From Deltaproteobacteria bacterium (GTDB taxonomy: Bacteria; Desulfobacterota; Deferrisomatia; Deferrisomatales; BM512), in assembly GCA_002869015.1 (NCBI GenBank), contig PKTT01000003.1:43073-107072 (forward strand): a stretch of 64,000 nt of DNA, written 5' to 3'. The position numbers and the translations under genes are program-made. The notes beneath the pieces are model-generated. The model was not told the origin of the DNA, ran no database searches, and saw only the letters and a program-made list of their open reading frames with translations. Of this stretch, positions 62,838 through 64,000 are shown piece after piece; position 1 is the stretch's first letter, and the number at the start of each line of letters is the position of its first letter.

Positions 62838-64000
62838 CTATCGTCTTATAGCTTTAGCCACCCATCTTCTGAGCAGGGGGCCACATATAATGAGTAGGTT
62901 GATCAAGAGCAGGGTGAGGCTTATTGGACGGGTGATAAAGGAGGTCCAGTCGCCCCCGCTCATGAGCAGGGAGCGCCTGAAGTTGTCCTCCAGAATCGGG
63001 CCGAGGACGAAGCCAAGGATTATAGGCGCTGCTGGTACATCAATCTTTTGAAGGAGGTAGCCTAAAAGGCCGCATACAAGCACTACCCAGAGGTCGAAGG
63101 TCGTGTACCTGAGCGCGTAGGAGCCAACAAGGCAGAAGACCAGGATAGAGGGCAGCAGGTAATAGCTTGGCACCTGGAGGAGCTTAGCAAAGTACTTGGC
63201 GCCAACTAGCCCGACCACAAGAAAGGTCAGCACAGAAAAGATGTTGCCAAGGTATATCGTCGATATGAGGTCAGGGCGCGAAGCGAAGAGGAAGGGCCCC
63301 GGTGAAAGGCCGTGGATGAGGAGCGCCCCTATGAGTATCGCAGTCTGTGGGTCGCCGGGTATGCCCAGCGAGAGCATCGGGACAAAGGCGCCGCCGACCG
63401 CTGCGTTGTTTGCGGCCTCAGCCGCGACAATGCCCTCGGGTGTGCCGGTTCCAAACTCCTCGGATTTCGAGGATATACGCTTTTGGATTCCATACGCCGC
63501 CATTGACGCTATCGCTCCCCCTGCGGCGGGGACAGCGCCTATGAAGGTCCCTATCAGCGAGGAGAGGGCGATCATCGGCGACATGCTAAAGAGCTTCGCC
63601 GGGCTTGGAATAACATTCTTAATCTTAGCGACTATTGGTGTGAGGTGGGTCTCGGACTCAAGCTTGGTCAGCACCTCGCTTACGCCGAAGAAGCCTACCA
63701 TGACCGGGATCATCTGAAGCCCGGCCTGAAGGTCCTTTGACCCCATCGTAAAGCGCGGGTAGCCGGATATGACATCCTGCCCTATGCATGCGAGCAATAG
63801 TCCAATCACGCCGCCTATGAAACCCTTAATTATAGAGCCGGGGGAGATGTAGCTGACTATGCTGATGCCCAGCAGCGCTATGCCCGTGTACTCCTGCGCT
63901 GAGAACTCTAGAGCGAGGTCGGCCAGGATCGGCGCTGCAAACATCAGAACAACGACGCCAAGGAGCCCGCCGAGGGCCGAGGATGCCGTTGCGTAGCCAA
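62838..64000 (-). CDS. tctA: Tripartite tricarboxylate transporter large permease (partial, N-terminus cut)
   Basis: A TctA-type permease. The track starts at a Met at 63944, but the frame stays open to the window edge and codes GYATASSALGGLLGVVVLM, part of the usual TctA N-terminal half, so the true start lies outside. Motifs visible are SLIGTFIGAVPAAGGAIASMAAYG and AEAANNAAVGGAFVPMLSLGIPGDP, the conserved substrate and sodium region. About ten membrane helices can be counted. The family imports citrate and other carboxylates with TctB and the binding protein TctC; these would be upstream, beyond the edge. Confidence 0.92.
   Translation of the reverse strand, partial: GYATASSALGGLLGVVVLMFAAPILADLALEFSAQEYTGIALLGISIVSYISPGSIIKGFIGGVIGLLLACIGQDVISGYPRFTMGSKDLQAGLQMIPVMVGFFGVSEVLTKLESETHLTPIVAKIKNVIPSPAKLFSMSPMIALSSLIGTFIGAVPAAGGAIASMAAYGIQKRISSKSEEFGTGTPEGIVAAEAANNAAVGGAFVPMLSLGIPGDPQTAILIGALLIHGLSPGPFLFASRPDLISTIYLGNIFSVLTFLVVGLVGAKYFAKLLQVPSYYLLPSILVFCLVGSYALRYTTFDLWVVLVCGLLGYLLQKIDVPAAPIILGFVLGPILEDNFRRSLLMSGGDWTSFITRPISLTLLLINLLIICGPLLRRWVAKAIRR

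Overview
The window looks like chromosome of a Gram-negative bacterium of moderately high GC with an at least partly anaerobic metabolism. Lipoprotein signals, an AsmA protein, a BepA-like protease, an outer-membrane beta-barrel and periplasmic solute-binding proteins point to two membranes. A four-subunit ferredoxin-dependent 2-oxoacid oxidoreductase, archaeal-type LeuC/LeuD, TRAP and Tct carriers and a diheme lipoprotein suggest a deltaproteobacterial (Desulfobacterota-like) or allied uncultivated lineage. That placement is inference; no rRNA or tRNA gene was seen.

Layout. 1-8464 (+): branched-chain amino-acid operon ilvB(end)-ilvN-ilvC-leuA-leuC-leuD, without leuB, running into an rRNA methyltransferase, ferrochelatase and an MFS carrier. 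8481-16892: HD phosphohydrolase, GAF histidine kinase, ClC channel, and a compact minus-strand operon of a 2-oxoacid:ferredoxin oxidoreductase (ferredoxin, alpha, beta, gamma), an XRE-cupin regulator and pyrD. 17122-28123: mostly envelope genes (beta-barrel protein, b561-like and DUF2238 membrane proteins, DUF945 protein, secreted glutaredoxin, Cfa, a MacB/Lol-type ABC exporter with a Cys-rich exported protein, ankyrin and transglutaminase-like proteins). 28462-41174: tannase/feruloyl-esterase-like lipoprotein, AsmA, a 44-aa zinc ribbon, M48 protease, Epd, DUF815 ATPase, hybrid sensor kinase, small exported proteins including a diheme lipoprotein.

41645-54966 (+) is the most interesting block: an XRE-cupin regulator, a promoter with an inverted repeat laid across it, a TRAP transporter (dctPQM), a three-subunit molybdenum hydroxylase, an enamidase, a 6-hydroxynicotinate-reductase-like iron-sulfur flavoprotein, an ApbE-like UPF0280 protein, a DUF1185 protein and an MmsA-like aldehyde dehydrogenase, ending at an intrinsic terminator. 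I read this as an uptake and degradation pathway for nicotinate or a close N-heteroaromatic acid: hydroxylation, ring reduction, hydrolytic ring opening to 2-formylglutarate, then oxidation. It departs from the Eubacterium barkeri fermentation, since the methyleneglutarate mutase branch is absent and three extra proteins are present. UPF0280 is a candidate for attaching the covalent flavin of the reductase.

55044-64000 (-): three exported proteins, a DUF169 protein, an amidoligase/glutamine-amidotransferase pair, a lipoprotein with six Fn3-like repeats and a DUF1566 C-terminus, and a TctA permease cut by the window edge.
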